A DNA stretch of 10,820 nucleotides from positions 1 through 10,820 of the forward strand of contig CAMLNY010000010.1 of the NCBI GenBank assembly GCA_946481405.1, written 5' to 3'. A program made the position numbers and the translations under genes. The notes under the pieces are model-generated. The model was given only the letters and a program-made list of their open reading frames with translations. It made no database searches and was not told the DNA's origin. The first letter of the stretch is position 1. The number at the start of each line of letters is the position of its first letter. The stretch is from an uncultured Brevundimonas sp. (lineage in GTDB: Bacteria > Pseudomonadota > Alphaproteobacteria > Caulobacterales > Caulobacteraceae). Positions 1-6,364 of the stretch are shown one piece after another.

Positions 1-1
1 A

Positions 2-103
2 GGACGCGACGGTGGCGCCGATCGCCAGCGCCACCAGCGCGAACTGCACGCCGCGCAGCACCGCGGTGCGCTGCGACAGCTGCTGCTCGATCTCGCCGAA
101 CAG
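2..103 (-). pseudogene. Coding-like fragment without a start, running off the window edge
   Basis: Reading the minus strand from 103 down to 2 gives 34 codons, every one ending in G or C, as expected of a real gene in this genome. The peptide has a short amphipathic helix (LFGEIEQQLSQRT) followed by a hydrophobic, membrane-like stretch (FALVALAIGATVAS). The frame stays open upstream to about 178 but contains no ATG, GTG or TTG, and it passes through the etfA terminator, so no normal start or ribosome binding site exists. The ATG at 122-120 is in another frame with poor codon use. It could be a 5'-truncated gene, a rare CTG start, or an assembly join. The protein family is not recognised. Confidence 0.3.
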
Positions 104-123
104 GGCTGAGCGCGCCCGGCATG

Positions 124-155
124 AAAAAGGGCGCGGACCCTGCGGCCCGCGCCCT
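124..155 (-). terminator. Intrinsic terminator of the etfB-etfA operon
   Basis: A perfect 9-bp stem pairs 128-136 (AGGGCGCGG) with 147-155 (CCGCGCCCT) around a 10-nt loop. On the minus strand it is followed directly by five T residues (128-124). It lies about 25 nt beyond the etfA stop codon, the expected place for a rho-independent terminator. There is no T tract on the plus-strand side, so it acts in one direction. Confidence 0.85.
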
Positions 156-179
156 CTGTGCGATGTCGCTACGGAAGCC

Positions 180-1079
180 CTAGCCCAGGGCGGCCATCAG
201 CTCCGGCACGACGGTCTTGTAGTCGCCGACGATGCCGTAGTCCGCGACCTGGAAGATCGGGGCGTCGGCGTCCTTGTTGATGGCTACGATGATCTTGGAA
301 TCCTTCATCCCGGCGAGGTGCTGGAGGGCCGGGGCGACCACCTTGCCGGTCTGGCCGACCTGATAGTCGTTGGGCGCGTAGCCGGCGTCCACAGCCGCGC
401 GCGAGGCACCGACGGCGGCGCCAAGCTTGTCGGCCAGGGGTTCGATCACTGCGTGGAACTCCTCGGCCGAACCCAGGGCGCGACCTCCCGAGACGACGAT
501 CTTCGCCGCGCCCAGTTCCGGGCGATCAGACTTGACCATTTCCTCGCCGACGAAGGCCGCCTTGCCGGCGTCCGTTCCCGCGACGGTCTCGACCGCAGCC
601 GAACCGCCCTCGGCCGCCGGGGCGAAGCTGGTGGGGCGGACGGTGATCACCTTCTTGCCGTCCGACGACTGGACGGTCTCCAGCGCGTTGCCGGCGTAGA
701 TCGGGCGCACGAAGGTGTCGGCCGAGACGACCTCGACGATGTCGGAGATCGGGGCGACGTCCAGCCTGGCGGCGATGCGGGGCATGAAGTTCTTGCCGTC
801 CATGGTCGCGGGCGAAAGGATGGCGTCGTAGCCGCCGGCCAGACCGACGACGGTCGCCGTCACGGCCTCGGCCAGCTGGTGACCCAGTTCGCCGCTCTCG
901 GCCAGGAGGACCTTGCGAACCCCGGCGATCTTCGCGGCCGCGTCGGCGGCGGCCTGCGCGCCCTGACCGACGACCAGGATGTCGACGTCGCCGCCGATCG
1001 CCTGGGCGGCGGTCACGGTCTTGTGGGTGGTGTCGCGGACGGCCGAACCGTCGTGATCGGCGATGACGAGGACGGCCAT
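180..1079 (-). CDS. etfA: Electron transfer flavoprotein subunit alpha, with an internal gap in the FAD signature
   Basis: This is the FAD-binding alpha subunit of the electron transfer flavoprotein, which carries electrons from acyl-CoA and related dehydrogenases to ETF-ubiquinone oxidoreductase. The product has 299 residues. The C-terminal FAD domain shows [11 protein letters not shown] (223-233), QVGQTGK (240-246) and [15 protein letters not shown] near the end. The family normally reads [20 protein letters not shown] here, but this protein reads [10 protein letters not shown] (248-257), so about ten residues, including the GIS motif, are absent. That agrees with a total length some ten residues below the usual 309-314. 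The start ATG lies 1 nt after the etfB stop, with GGGAG at 1093-1089 as ribosome binding site, so the two genes are co-translated. Identity is certain; whether the protein binds FAD normally is not. Confidence 0.95.
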   Translation of the reverse strand: MAVLVIADHDGSAVRDTTHKTVTAAQAIGGDVDILVVGQGAQAAADAAAKIAGVRKVLLAESGELGHQLAEAVTATVVGLAGGYDAILSPATMDGKNFMPRIAARLDVAPISDIVEVVSADTFVRPIYAGNALETVQSSDGKKVITVRPTSFAPAAEGGSAAVETVAGTDAGKAAFVGEEMVKSDRPELGAAKIVVSGGRALGSAEEFHAVIEPLADKLGAAVGASRAAVDAGYAPNDYQVGQTGKVVAPALQHLAGMKDSKIIVAINKDADAPIFQVADYGIVGDYKTVVPELMAALG

Positions 1080-1080
1080 C

Positions 1081-1845
1081 TTACAGCGCTCCCGCGGTCT
1101 TGAGTTTGGAGACGAGTTCGGCGGCGTCTGCCACCTTGATCCCGGCCGAGCGCGTCGGCGGGGCGGTCACCTTCACCACCTTCAGACGGTCGGCGACATC
1201 GACGCCGTAGTCGGCGACCGCCTTCATGGCGATCTCCTTCTTCTTGGCCTTCATGATGTTCGGCAGGGACGCATAGCGCGGGGTGTTGAGGCGCAGGTCC
1301 ACCGTGACCACGGCCGGAAGCGGCGCCGACAGGGTCTGGATGCCGCCGTCGACTTCACGGGTGACGGTCGCCTTGCCGCCGGCGATCTCGATCTTCGCGG
1401 CGAAGGTAGCCTGGGGCCAGTCCAGCAGGGCGGCCAGCATCTGGCCGACGGCGTTGTTGTCGCCGTCGATGGACTGTTTGCCCATCAGGACCAGATCCGG
1501 CTTCTCCTCGTCGACCACAGCCTTGAGCAGCTTGGCCACGGCCAGCGGCTCCAGGTCGGCGTCGGACTGGATCAGGATGCCGCGATCGGCGCCCATGGCG
1601 AGGGCGGTGCGGATGGTTTCCTGGGCCTGGGTCACGCCGATGGAGACGACGACGATCTCGGTCGCCGTGCCGGCAGCGTGATGCTCCTTGCCTTCCTTCA
1701 GACGCACGGCCTCCTCGACGGCGATCTCGTCGAAGGGATTCATGCTCATCTTTACGTTGGCGAGGTCGACGCCGGTCTGGTCCGCCTTCACGCGGGCCTT
1801 GACGTTATAGTCGATCACCCGTTTGACGGGGACGAGAACCTTCAT
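1081..1845 (-). CDS. etfB: Electron transfer flavoprotein subunit beta
   Basis: This is the beta subunit of ETF, which holds a structural AMP and docks partner dehydrogenases. Its 254 residues match the usual length (about 250-255). The ETF-beta signature is present as [12 protein letters not shown] (35-46). The AMP-site region [15 protein letters not shown] lies at 122-136. The recognition loop [12 protein letters not shown] (194-205) keeps the Leu that inserts into dehydrogenases and the Lys cluster that is trimethylated in mitochondrial and some alphaproteobacterial EtfB. The start ATG at 1845 has AGGA at 1858-1855 as ribosome binding site. It is the first gene of the etfBA operon and is followed by etfA after 1 nt. 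No residue looks abnormal, unlike its partner. Confidence 0.97.
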   Translation of the reverse strand: MKVLVPVKRVIDYNVKARVKADQTGVDLANVKMSMNPFDEIAVEEAVRLKEGKEHHAAGTATEIVVVSIGVTQAQETIRTALAMGADRGILIQSDADLEPLAVAKLLKAVVDEEKPDLVLMGKQSIDGDNNAVGQMLAALLDWPQATFAAKIEIAGGKATVTREVDGGIQTLSAPLPAVVTVDLRLNTPRYASLPNIMKAKKKEIAMKAVADYGVDVADRLKVVKVTAPPTRSAGIKVADAAELVSKLKTAGAL

Positions 1846-1883
1846 TTGCGCCAGTCCTGGGTTTTGCCGAATTGTTGCGGCAG

Positions 1884-1912
1884 GGAATGGAACGGGCGAA
1901 GAGGCCTGTCAA
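1884..1912 (-). promoter_or_regulatory. Possible housekeeping promoter of etfBA
   Basis: On the minus strand TTGACA (1912-1907) is a full match to the -35 consensus. At 17-nt spacing the -10 position reads CATTCC (1889-1884), which is a poor match. It lies about 40-65 nt upstream of the etfB start, a suitable distance. The call rests mainly on the -35 element. Confidence 0.3.
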
Positions 1913-1918
1913 CGTAAC

Positions 1919-1941
1919 GCGACGTGAACTTCACACGTCGC
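1919..1941. repeat. Inverted repeat upstream of the small membrane protein gene
   Basis: GCGACGTG (1919-1926) and CACGTCGC (1934-1941) are perfect 8-bp arms separated by 7 nt. The centre holds a second short palindrome, GTGAA-C-TTCAC (1924-1934). The element ends 16 nt before the ATG at 1958, in the divergent region shared with etfB. It could be an operator or a hairpin in the mRNA leader. No regulator family is recognised from the sequence. Confidence 0.5.
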
Positions 1942-1957
1942 CGCGAGTGGAAAATCG

Positions 1958-2299
1958 ATGAACCGCTTCCTGACCATGCGCCGCCTGTCGATCCTGTTCG
2001 GCGGGGTCTTCATCGTTCTGGTGCTCGGCGCCGTGGCCTTCCAGCGCTTCTATGTCGCGCCGGCCGACGCCTGCGAGGCCACGGGCCGCTGGTGGTACGC
2101 CGAGGGCCGGGAGTGCGTTCAGCCCATCTATCTGCCCGACATCACCGGTCGTCCGGCGGGTGTGAGCAGGGCCGAGGCCTCGGACCAGCAGAACCGCGAA
2201 CTGCTGGCCATCGAGGATCGTCTGGCCGCCGAGAAGGCCGCCCGCGCCGCTGCGACCGAGCGCGACCGGGCCGACTACGTTTCGAAGACGGGTCGCTAG
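1958..2299 (+). CDS. Small single-pass membrane protein of unknown function
   Basis: The product has 113 residues and belongs to no family I recognise. A short basic N terminus (MNRFLTMRRL) is followed by one hydrophobic segment at about 10-28 (SILFGGVFIVLVLGAVAF), best read as a signal anchor. The outer part holds two cysteines, C39 and C53, that could form a disulfide around a Trp-rich loop (GRWWYAEG). The C-terminal 40 residues (about 71-104) are charged and Ala-rich and probably form an alpha-helix or coiled coil. Codon use is like its neighbours. The ribosome binding site is weak (GTGGA at 1946-1950). The gene is divergent from etfB and converges on the hydrolase gene, the two stop codons sharing the bases CTAG (2296-2299). 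Confidence 0.8.
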   Translation: MNRFLTMRRLSILFGGVFIVLVLGAVAFQRFYVAPADACEATGRWWYAEGRECVQPIYLPDITGRPAGVSRAEASDQQNRELLAIEDRLAAEKAARAAATERDRADYVSKTGR

Positions 2300-3183
2300 A
2301 CCGCCGCGTCGAACAGGGCGTCGCGGGCGATATCGGGACGGAGCATCGGGAAGAAATGCGTGCCCGCGGGCACGACCTCGACCGAGACCTTCGGCAGGCG
2401 CGGCGAGGGTTCGACCGCGCAGGTGGAGCCGCGCTCGGCCTTCAGGATACGGACCGGGGGGCCCGAGGCCTGCAGCGCCTTCCAGGGATCGTGGGACTGG
2501 GCGGCGTAGTTGGCCGCCTCCCACGCAGGCTTGCAACTCAGGACGAAGCCCTCGCCGTCCTCGCTCAGGCCGGCGCTCAGGTAGTCGACCAGCATGATGT
2601 CGGACCAGCCCCTGAAGGCCCCGCGGTTGCGGTAGGCGGCGAGCGCCTGCTCCCGGCTGTCGAAGCGGGGGCGGCGACGCAGCGCGCCCCGGGCGAGCGG
2701 GATCCGGGCCGGCAGCCGGTCGAGGAAGGGCAGATGCAGGGCCGCGACCACCCAGCGTTTCCAGATCACCGGATCGAAGGCCACGATCTGCGAGACCTTC
2801 TCCGGCCGTTCGGCGGCGGCGAGGATGGCGGCGGTCGCGCCCATCGAATGGCCGGCCAGAACCACCGGCGGCCCCTCGATCATCTCCAGCAGGGCGACCA
2901 GATCATCGCGATGATCCTGCCACCCCCGGCGGCCCCCCATCGTCGTCGGCAGGGTCGTGGCCCCGTGGCCGCGCAGGTCGGGCGCGAGGATGCGAAGGGA
3001 CGAGGCCAGGGGCGCGAGGATGGAGCGATAGGTCGCCGCGTTGAAGCCGTTGGCGTGGCAGAAGACCAGATCGACCGGCCGCTTCGGATCGCCGAAATCC
3101 AGCACCGACATGTCTCCGGCGCCCCATCGGTTGGCGATGGGCACGGTCATGCGGCGGGGCGGGGAGAGCCGTGCAGCGTCCAT
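2296..3183 (-). CDS. Alpha/beta hydrolase
   Basis: This is an alpha/beta-hydrolase-fold enzyme of 295 residues, probably a cytoplasmic esterase-like hydrolase; the substrate cannot be told. The oxyanion-hole motif HANGF is at 43-47, followed by DLRGHG (69-74). The nucleophile elbow GHSMG (111-115) puts the catalytic Ser at 113. The catalytic His is probably H276 in AGTHFFPM, and the acid probably lies in the ILKAERGST segment (246-254). No signal peptide is seen. The start may be the ATG at 3183 (weak GGGG ribosome binding site) or the ATG at 3150, since the first 11 residues are not conserved-looking. It lies 62 nt downstream of the Zur-like gene on the same strand and may be read from it. 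Its stop overlaps the convergent gene by 4 nt. Confidence 0.85.
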   Translation of the reverse strand: MDAARLSPPRRMTVPIANRWGAGDMSVLDFGDPKRPVDLVFCHANGFNAATYRSILAPLASSLRILAPDLRGHGATTLPTTMGGRRGWQDHRDDLVALLEMIEGPPVVLAGHSMGATAAILAAAERPEKVSQIVAFDPVIWKRWVVAALHLPFLDRLPARIPLARGALRRRPRFDSREQALAAYRNRGAFRGWSDIMLVDYLSAGLSEDGEGFVLSCKPAWEAANYAAQSHDPWKALQASGPPVRILKAERGSTCAVEPSPRLPKVSVEVVPAGTHFFPMLRPDIARDALFDAAV

Positions 3184-3223
3184 GACCCCAAACTAGGGAG
3201 CCGAAGCCCCTGACGCCAGCGCA

Positions 3224-3264
3224 ATGCCGCTACACGGCAGTTTGCCTATGCCGCTACACGGCAG
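3224..3264. repeat. 1.7-copy tandem repeat of a small palindrome
   Basis: The 17-base sequence ATGCCGCTACACGGCAG occurs at 3224-3240 and again at 3248-3264, a 24-nt period. Each copy holds a perfect 5-bp inverted repeat, TGCCG-CTACA-CGGCA. The right copy covers the last codons and part of the stop of the Zur-like gene (CRVAA-stop). The left copy lies in the spacer before the hydrolase gene. It probably arose by duplicating the 3' end of the Zur-like gene. No T tract follows, so a terminator role is unlikely. Confidence 0.7.
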
Positions 3265-3731
3265 GCCGGGCACCGTCCATGGGCCTCAATCGTGGTGTGA
3301 TCGATGGCGTAGCCGGCGGTCTCGGCGGCGCGACGCAGGGCTTCGCCCTCGGGCGGCGCGATCTCTTCGGTCGCCCCGCAGCAGTCGCAGATCAGGAAGG
3401 CGGCGGCGTGGGACCTTTCGCCGACCGAGCAGGCGACATAGGCGCTGATCGAGGCGATCCGATGCGCCATCCCGGCTTTTTCGAGGAACTCGAGCGCGCG
3501 ATAGACCGTCGGCGGCTTGGCCGCGACGCCGTCGGCGCCGTAGCGGGCGATCAGGTCATAGGCCTTCACCGCCTCGCCCGATTCCAGCAGCATTTCCAGC
3601 ACCCTGCGGCGCGGTGCGGTCATCCGCTCGCCCTGCTGGACGCAGCGCGCCTCGGCGGCGTCGAGGGCGAGCGCGATCTCTCCGGCGCTGAGGCCGGTCT
3701 CGTCGTGCGCGTGATCGCAGTGGGAACCCAT
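3246..3731 (-). CDS. zur: Fur-family regulator, Zur-like zinc uptake repressor
   Basis: This Fur-superfamily DNA-binding repressor is most like Zur, which represses zinc uptake genes when zinc is plentiful. From the chosen start it has 161 residues. The N terminus is rich in His and Cys (SHCDHAHDE, 3-11). The winged-helix domain covers about 35-90 (RMTAPRRRVLEMLL, then PPTVYRALEFLEKAGMAHRI). The dimerisation domain carries the structural zinc site C115-x-x-C118 (ICDCCG) and C154-x-x-C157 (RCPACR), with H108 ahead of it. The frame opens at a TTG (3737), but the ATG at 3731 is preferred. It is divergent from the SapC-family gene across 146 nt and precedes the hydrolase gene. I see no AT-rich Zur box in the divergent region, so its targets probably lie elsewhere. 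Confidence 0.85.
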   Translation of the reverse strand: MGSHCDHAHDETGLSAGEIALALDAAEARCVQQGERMTAPRRRVLEMLLESGEAVKAYDLIARYGADGVAAKPPTVYRALEFLEKAGMAHRIASISAYVACSVGERSHAAAFLICDCCGATEEIAPPEGEALRRAAETAGYAIDHTTIEAHGRCPACRVAA

Positions 3732-3812
3732 GGCCAAGAGCTAGGCCGCCTCGCCCCTCCCCGCAACCTTCGCCGCCCCGGCGAGCCCGACAAGCCTTGC
3801 AGGAGCGCGGGT

Positions 3813-3841
3813 TTGCGGCGGCCGGCCGGTTCCGCTAGAAG
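3813..3841 (+). promoter_or_regulatory. Possible Caulobacter-type housekeeping promoter of the SapC-family gene
   Basis: GCTAGAAG (3834-3841) fits seven of eight positions of the Caulobacter -10 consensus GCTANAWC. TTGCGGC (3813-3819) is a partial match to the -35 element TTGACGS, 14 nt upstream. A start near 3848 would leave a leader of about 30 nt before the ATG at 3878, which has no clear ribosome binding site. The call is pattern-based only. Confidence 0.35.
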
Positions 3842-3877
3842 GCCCGCCTTTCCGACATTCCAGAGCTTCTCGCGTCC

Positions 3878-4678
3878 ATGACCGACACCACCACTTCCCA
3901 AGACGCCGGCCTCGACGGCAACGTCCTGTTCTACGGCAAGCCGGAGCCGCTCTCGAGCGACCTGCACGGCAAGCTGGGCGTCAATCCGATCGACAAGCCC
4001 TATGCCTTCGTCGCCCAGTCGCACGTCGTGCCGCTGACCGTCACCGAGTTCGCCCCGGCCGCCCTGTCGTACCCGGTCGTCTTCCTGGGCGAGTCCAAGC
4101 AGCCGGTCGCGGTCATGGGCCTGCGCCAGTCGGAGAACCTGTATGTCAGCCCGGCCGGCGACTTCCGCCCCGAGGCCTATATCCCGGCCTACGTCCGCCG
4201 CTATCCGTTCGTCTTCGCCAACGACGCCCAGAACCAGCGCCTGATCCTGTGCATCGACCGCGCCGCCCCCTTCATCGCCGAAGGCGGCCAGTCGCCGCTG
4301 TTCGAGAACGGCCAGCCGACCGACTACGTCAACCAGGCCATGGAGTTCTGCAACAACTTCGAGCAGGAGCGCCAGCGCACAGACGGCTTCGTCAAGCTGC
4401 TGACGGACATGGACCTGTTCGACGTGCGTGAAGCCGTCTTCACCCCGCGCAACGAAAAGGGCGAGCCGGGGCAGCCGCAGAAGCTGGCCGACTACTACGC
4501 CGTGTCGGAAGACAAGCTGAAGGCCCTGCCGGCCGAGAAGCTGGCCGAACTGCGAGACAACGGCGCCCTGGGCCAGATCTACGCCCACCTGGTGTCGCTG
4601 CTGGGCTGGGACCGCCTGATCGCCCTCGCCTTCCAGCGCGCCAGCGAAACCGGCGAACTGACGGCCGGAAACGCCTGA
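3878..4678 (+). CDS. SapC family protein
   Basis: The product has 266 residues and resembles the SapC family (named after a Campylobacter surface-array protein), which is common in Caulobacterales and of unknown biochemical function. Typical features are YPVVFLGES (66-74), PAYVRRYPFVFA (about 104-115), the LILCIDRAAPFI strand (about 122-133), and LFENGQPTDYVNQAMEFCNNF (about 141-161), followed by a helical C-terminal half. No signal peptide or membrane segment is seen. The gene stands alone between the divergent Zur-like gene and a strong terminator. Naming it an S-layer protein would go beyond the evidence. Confidence 0.85.
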   Translation: MTDTTTSQDAGLDGNVLFYGKPEPLSSDLHGKLGVNPIDKPYAFVAQSHVVPLTVTEFAPAALSYPVVFLGESKQPVAVMGLRQSENLYVSPAGDFRPEAYIPAYVRRYPFVFANDAQNQRLILCIDRAAPFIAEGGQSPLFENGQPTDYVNQAMEFCNNFEQERQRTDGFVKLLTDMDLFDVREAVFTPRNEKGEPGQPQKLADYYAVSEDKLKALPAEKLAELRDNGALGQIYAHLVSLLGWDRLIALAFQRASETGELTAGNA

Positions 4679-4696
4679 TCGGCTTGAGCCCAAACG

Positions 4697-4730
4697 AAAA
4701 GGCCCGGTCTCGCGACCGGGCCCTTTTTGT
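4697..4730. terminator. Bidirectional intrinsic terminator
   Basis: A perfect 9-bp stem, GGCCCGGTC (4701-4709) with GACCGGGCC (4714-4722), closes a 4-nt loop. TTTTT (4724-4728) follows on the plus strand and AAAA (4697-4700) precedes, giving a T tract on the minus strand too. It ends the SapC-family gene on the plus strand and the MaoC-like gene, whose stop is at 4745, on the minus strand. Confidence 0.9.
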
Positions 4731-4744
4731 TGGTCGGCGAAGAC

Positions 4745-5152
4745 CTACCGCCGGACGAAGACCCCGCGCGTCAAGCAGGAGAACACCAGCCGACCGCCTT
4801 CATCGAGCAGGTCGTGCTGGGCGATGACGATGCCCTTGTCGTCGCCCACGGGGTCCTTGCCCATCACCGTCATCCGTCCGCGCAGAAGTTCGCCCGCGGG
4901 CGGATTGCGCATGAAGCGCAGGCCGTCGACGGCCAGCACCTTGGACTGGGCCCAGCCGGCGGCCTTGTCGGCCGCCAGCCGGCTCCACAGCGAATAGACC
5001 AGGGCCTCGGGCACGCCATAGGCCGGGTCCCAGCCGGGCGCGAAATTCGCCACGAACAGGGCGATCGCCGCCTCGTCCACGGCCGTGGCGCCGAGCTGCA
5101 GCACCTGACCGGTCTCGAGATCCTCGAAATGGACGTGAAGCGGGTCGCTCAT
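4745..5152 (-). CDS. MaoC-like hot-dog domain protein, apparently lacking the hydratase motif
   Basis: The product has 135 residues. The N terminus (HFEDLETGQVLQLGATAVDEAAI, about 7-29) reads like the start of MaoC-type dehydratases. The central helix and later strands (RFMRNPPAGELLRGRMTV, then GIVIAQHDLLDEGGRLVF) fit a single hot-dog fold. The Asp-x-Asn-Pro-x-His motif of (R)-enoyl-CoA hydratases is not found; the aligned region reads FAPGWDPAYG. It may thus be a thioesterase-like or non-catalytic relative. It is the second gene of an operon: its ribosome binding site GAGGA overlaps the stop codon of the oxidoreductase gene, with 9 nt between the genes. A role in acyl-CoA chemistry is inferred only. 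Confidence 0.7.
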   Translation of the reverse strand: MSDPLHVHFEDLETGQVLQLGATAVDEAAIALFVANFAPGWDPAYGVPEALVYSLWSRLAADKAAGWAQSKVLAVDGLRFMRNPPAGELLRGRMTVMGKDPVGDDKGIVIAQHDLLDEGGRLVFSCLTRGVFVRR

Positions 5153-5161
5153 GGTCTGTCC

Positions 5162-6181
5162 TCAGGCGGGTTCTTCGGACACCCGTACCAGAAGCTTGCC
5201 GTCGTGGTCGCCGGTGAAGAGGCGGTTCAGCGAGGTGACCGCGCCTTCCAGACCATTGTCGACGTGGACCTTCCACTGGACCTTGCCCGAGGCCAGCCAC
5301 GGACCGACCTCGGCCACGAACTCCCTGGCGCGCGGCGAATAGTCCATCACGAGGAAGCCCTGAACCGTCATGCGGTGGGTGATCAGGCGGCTGAGATCAG
5401 GCGAGGGCGGGCGTTTGGTGGCGTTATAGGCCGAGACCATGCCGCAGACGGCCATGCGGGCGTGGATGTTCAGACGGTTCCACACCGCGACCATGATGTC
5501 GCCGCCGACGTTCTCGAAATTGAGGTCGATGCCGTTCGGGGCCAGACGGTCCAGCGCCTCGCTGACGTCCTCGCCCTTGTAGTCGATGGCGGCGTCGAAG
5601 CCGAGCTCCTCGGTCAGCCAGCGGCATTTCTCGGGCCCGCCCGCGATGCCGATGACATAGGCGCCCTTCTGCTTGGCGATCTGGCCGGCGATCGAGCCGA
5701 CGGCCCCGGCGGCGGCCGAGACGACCATCACCTGACCCGGCTCGGGCCGCAGGACGTCGGTGACGCCGGCCCAGGCGGTCAGGCCCGTCATGCCCAGCAC
5801 CGACATGTTCGCCGTCAGCGGCAGGCCGGGCGCGCGGTGCACGCGGCTGACGCCGTTCTCGGGCACGACGCCATAGTCGGACCAGCCGCCCATAGCCGTG
5901 GTGACCAGATCGCCGACGGCGTGCTTGTGGGACTTCGACTCCTCGATCACGCCCAGCGTCAGGCCGCGCATGACGTCGCCCAGACCCACCGGCGGCAGAT
6001 AGCCGACCGCGTCGTTCATCCATGTCCGGTTGGTCGGGTCCAGCGACAGATAGATGGTCCGGATCAGGACCTCGCCGTCCTTCAGCTCGGGCACGACGTT
6101 GTCGACCAGCTCCAGGTCGCCGTCCTTGATCAGGCCCTGCGGTCGCTGGCGCAGCACCCACTGACGGTTCTTGAGGGCCAT
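5162..6181 (-). CDS. NADP-dependent oxidoreductase, MDR superfamily (prostaglandin reductase/CurA-like)
   Basis: This zinc-free medium-chain dehydrogenase/reductase of 339 residues belongs to the group of leukotriene B4 dehydrogenase, prostaglandin reductase and bacterial CurA. Such enzymes use NADPH to reduce the double bond of alpha,beta-unsaturated carbonyl compounds. The N-terminal catalytic domain has YLSLDPTNRTWM (44-55). The Rossmann domain has SAAAGAVGS (155-163) for dinucleotide binding and GIAGGPEKC (178-186), where the Lys fits NADPH preference. FENVGG and VCGMVSAYN follow as usual. The start MALKNRQWVL is the family start, with GGAG 7 nt upstream. The frame is open for a further 387 nt upstream, but that stretch crosses a terminator and is not coding-like. 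It heads an operon with the MaoC-like gene. Confidence 0.92.
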   Translation of the reverse strand: MALKNRQWVLRQRPQGLIKDGDLELVDNVVPELKDGEVLIRTIYLSLDPTNRTWMNDAVGYLPPVGLGDVMRGLTLGVIEESKSHKHAVGDLVTTAMGGWSDYGVVPENGVSRVHRAPGLPLTANMSVLGMTGLTAWAGVTDVLRPEPGQVMVVSAAAGAVGSIAGQIAKQKGAYVIGIAGGPEKCRWLTEELGFDAAIDYKGEDVSEALDRLAPNGIDLNFENVGGDIMVAVWNRLNIHARMAVCGMVSAYNATKRPPSPDLSRLITHRMTVQGFLVMDYSPRAREFVAEVGPWLASGKVQWKVHVDNGLEGAVTSLNRLFTGDHDGKLLVRVSEEPA

Positions 6182-6242
6182 GGTCGTCTCCGGTTGGTTT
6201 CTTTTGCAGACGCACATAATGCCCCGCCCTGCGGCCAAGGCA

Positions 6243-6358
6243 AAGAAAAAGGGCGACCCTCTTCGGGTCGCCCTAGTGGCATCATCGAGAATGAGGCGCG
6301 GAGGCGGCAGGACCAGCTGCGGCCGGTCCAAGTCGGGGGGGCGTCGCCGCCTCCGCAT
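6243..6358 (-). ncRNA. Candidate EcfG-dependent structured small RNA
   Basis: On the minus strand a near-consensus EcfG promoter (6389-6365) predicts a start near 6358. An 11-bp perfect stem begins two bases later: GCGGAGGCGGC (6356-6346) pairs with 6308-6298. Inside it GGACC (6329-6325) pairs with GGTCC (6314-6310) around a short GC-rich loop. A 16-nt one-sided bulge (6345-6330) carries seven C residues in a row. A linker of about 24 nt follows, then an intrinsic terminator ends the RNA at about 6246-6243. The length is about 115 nt. The region sits in a 318-nt gap between genes that contains no convincing protein gene. In design (stress promoter, C-rich unpaired region, terminator hairpin) it resembles Caulobacter GsrN; sequence homology was not tested. 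Confidence 0.6.
6246..6273 (-). terminator. Intrinsic terminator of the candidate small RNA
   Basis: GGGCGACCC (6251-6259) and GGGTCGCCC (6265-6273) form a perfect 9-bp stem with a 5-nt loop. On the minus strand TTTTTCTTT follows (6250-6242). It lies 65 nt upstream of the oxidoreductase start on the same strand, so it must end a transcript that starts further right, where there is no protein gene. Confidence 0.88.
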
Positions 6359-6364
6359 GTTGAG

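Noticed and set aside
1865..1882. TGCCG-N8-CGGCA inverted repeat near etfB, with arms like the repeat at 3224-3264
   Set aside because: The spacer length differs (8 against 5) and 5-bp GC-rich arms occur often by chance here.
1889..1915. GGAAC upstream of the gene at 1958, as a possible EcfG promoter
   Set aside because: The nearest CG-T element is CGTA at 19 nt; neither spacing nor -10 sequence fits.
3484..3509. GGAAC-N17-CGTC on the plus strand within the Zur-like gene
   Set aside because: The -10 element is imperfect, it lies antisense inside a gene, and no plus-strand gene starts nearby.
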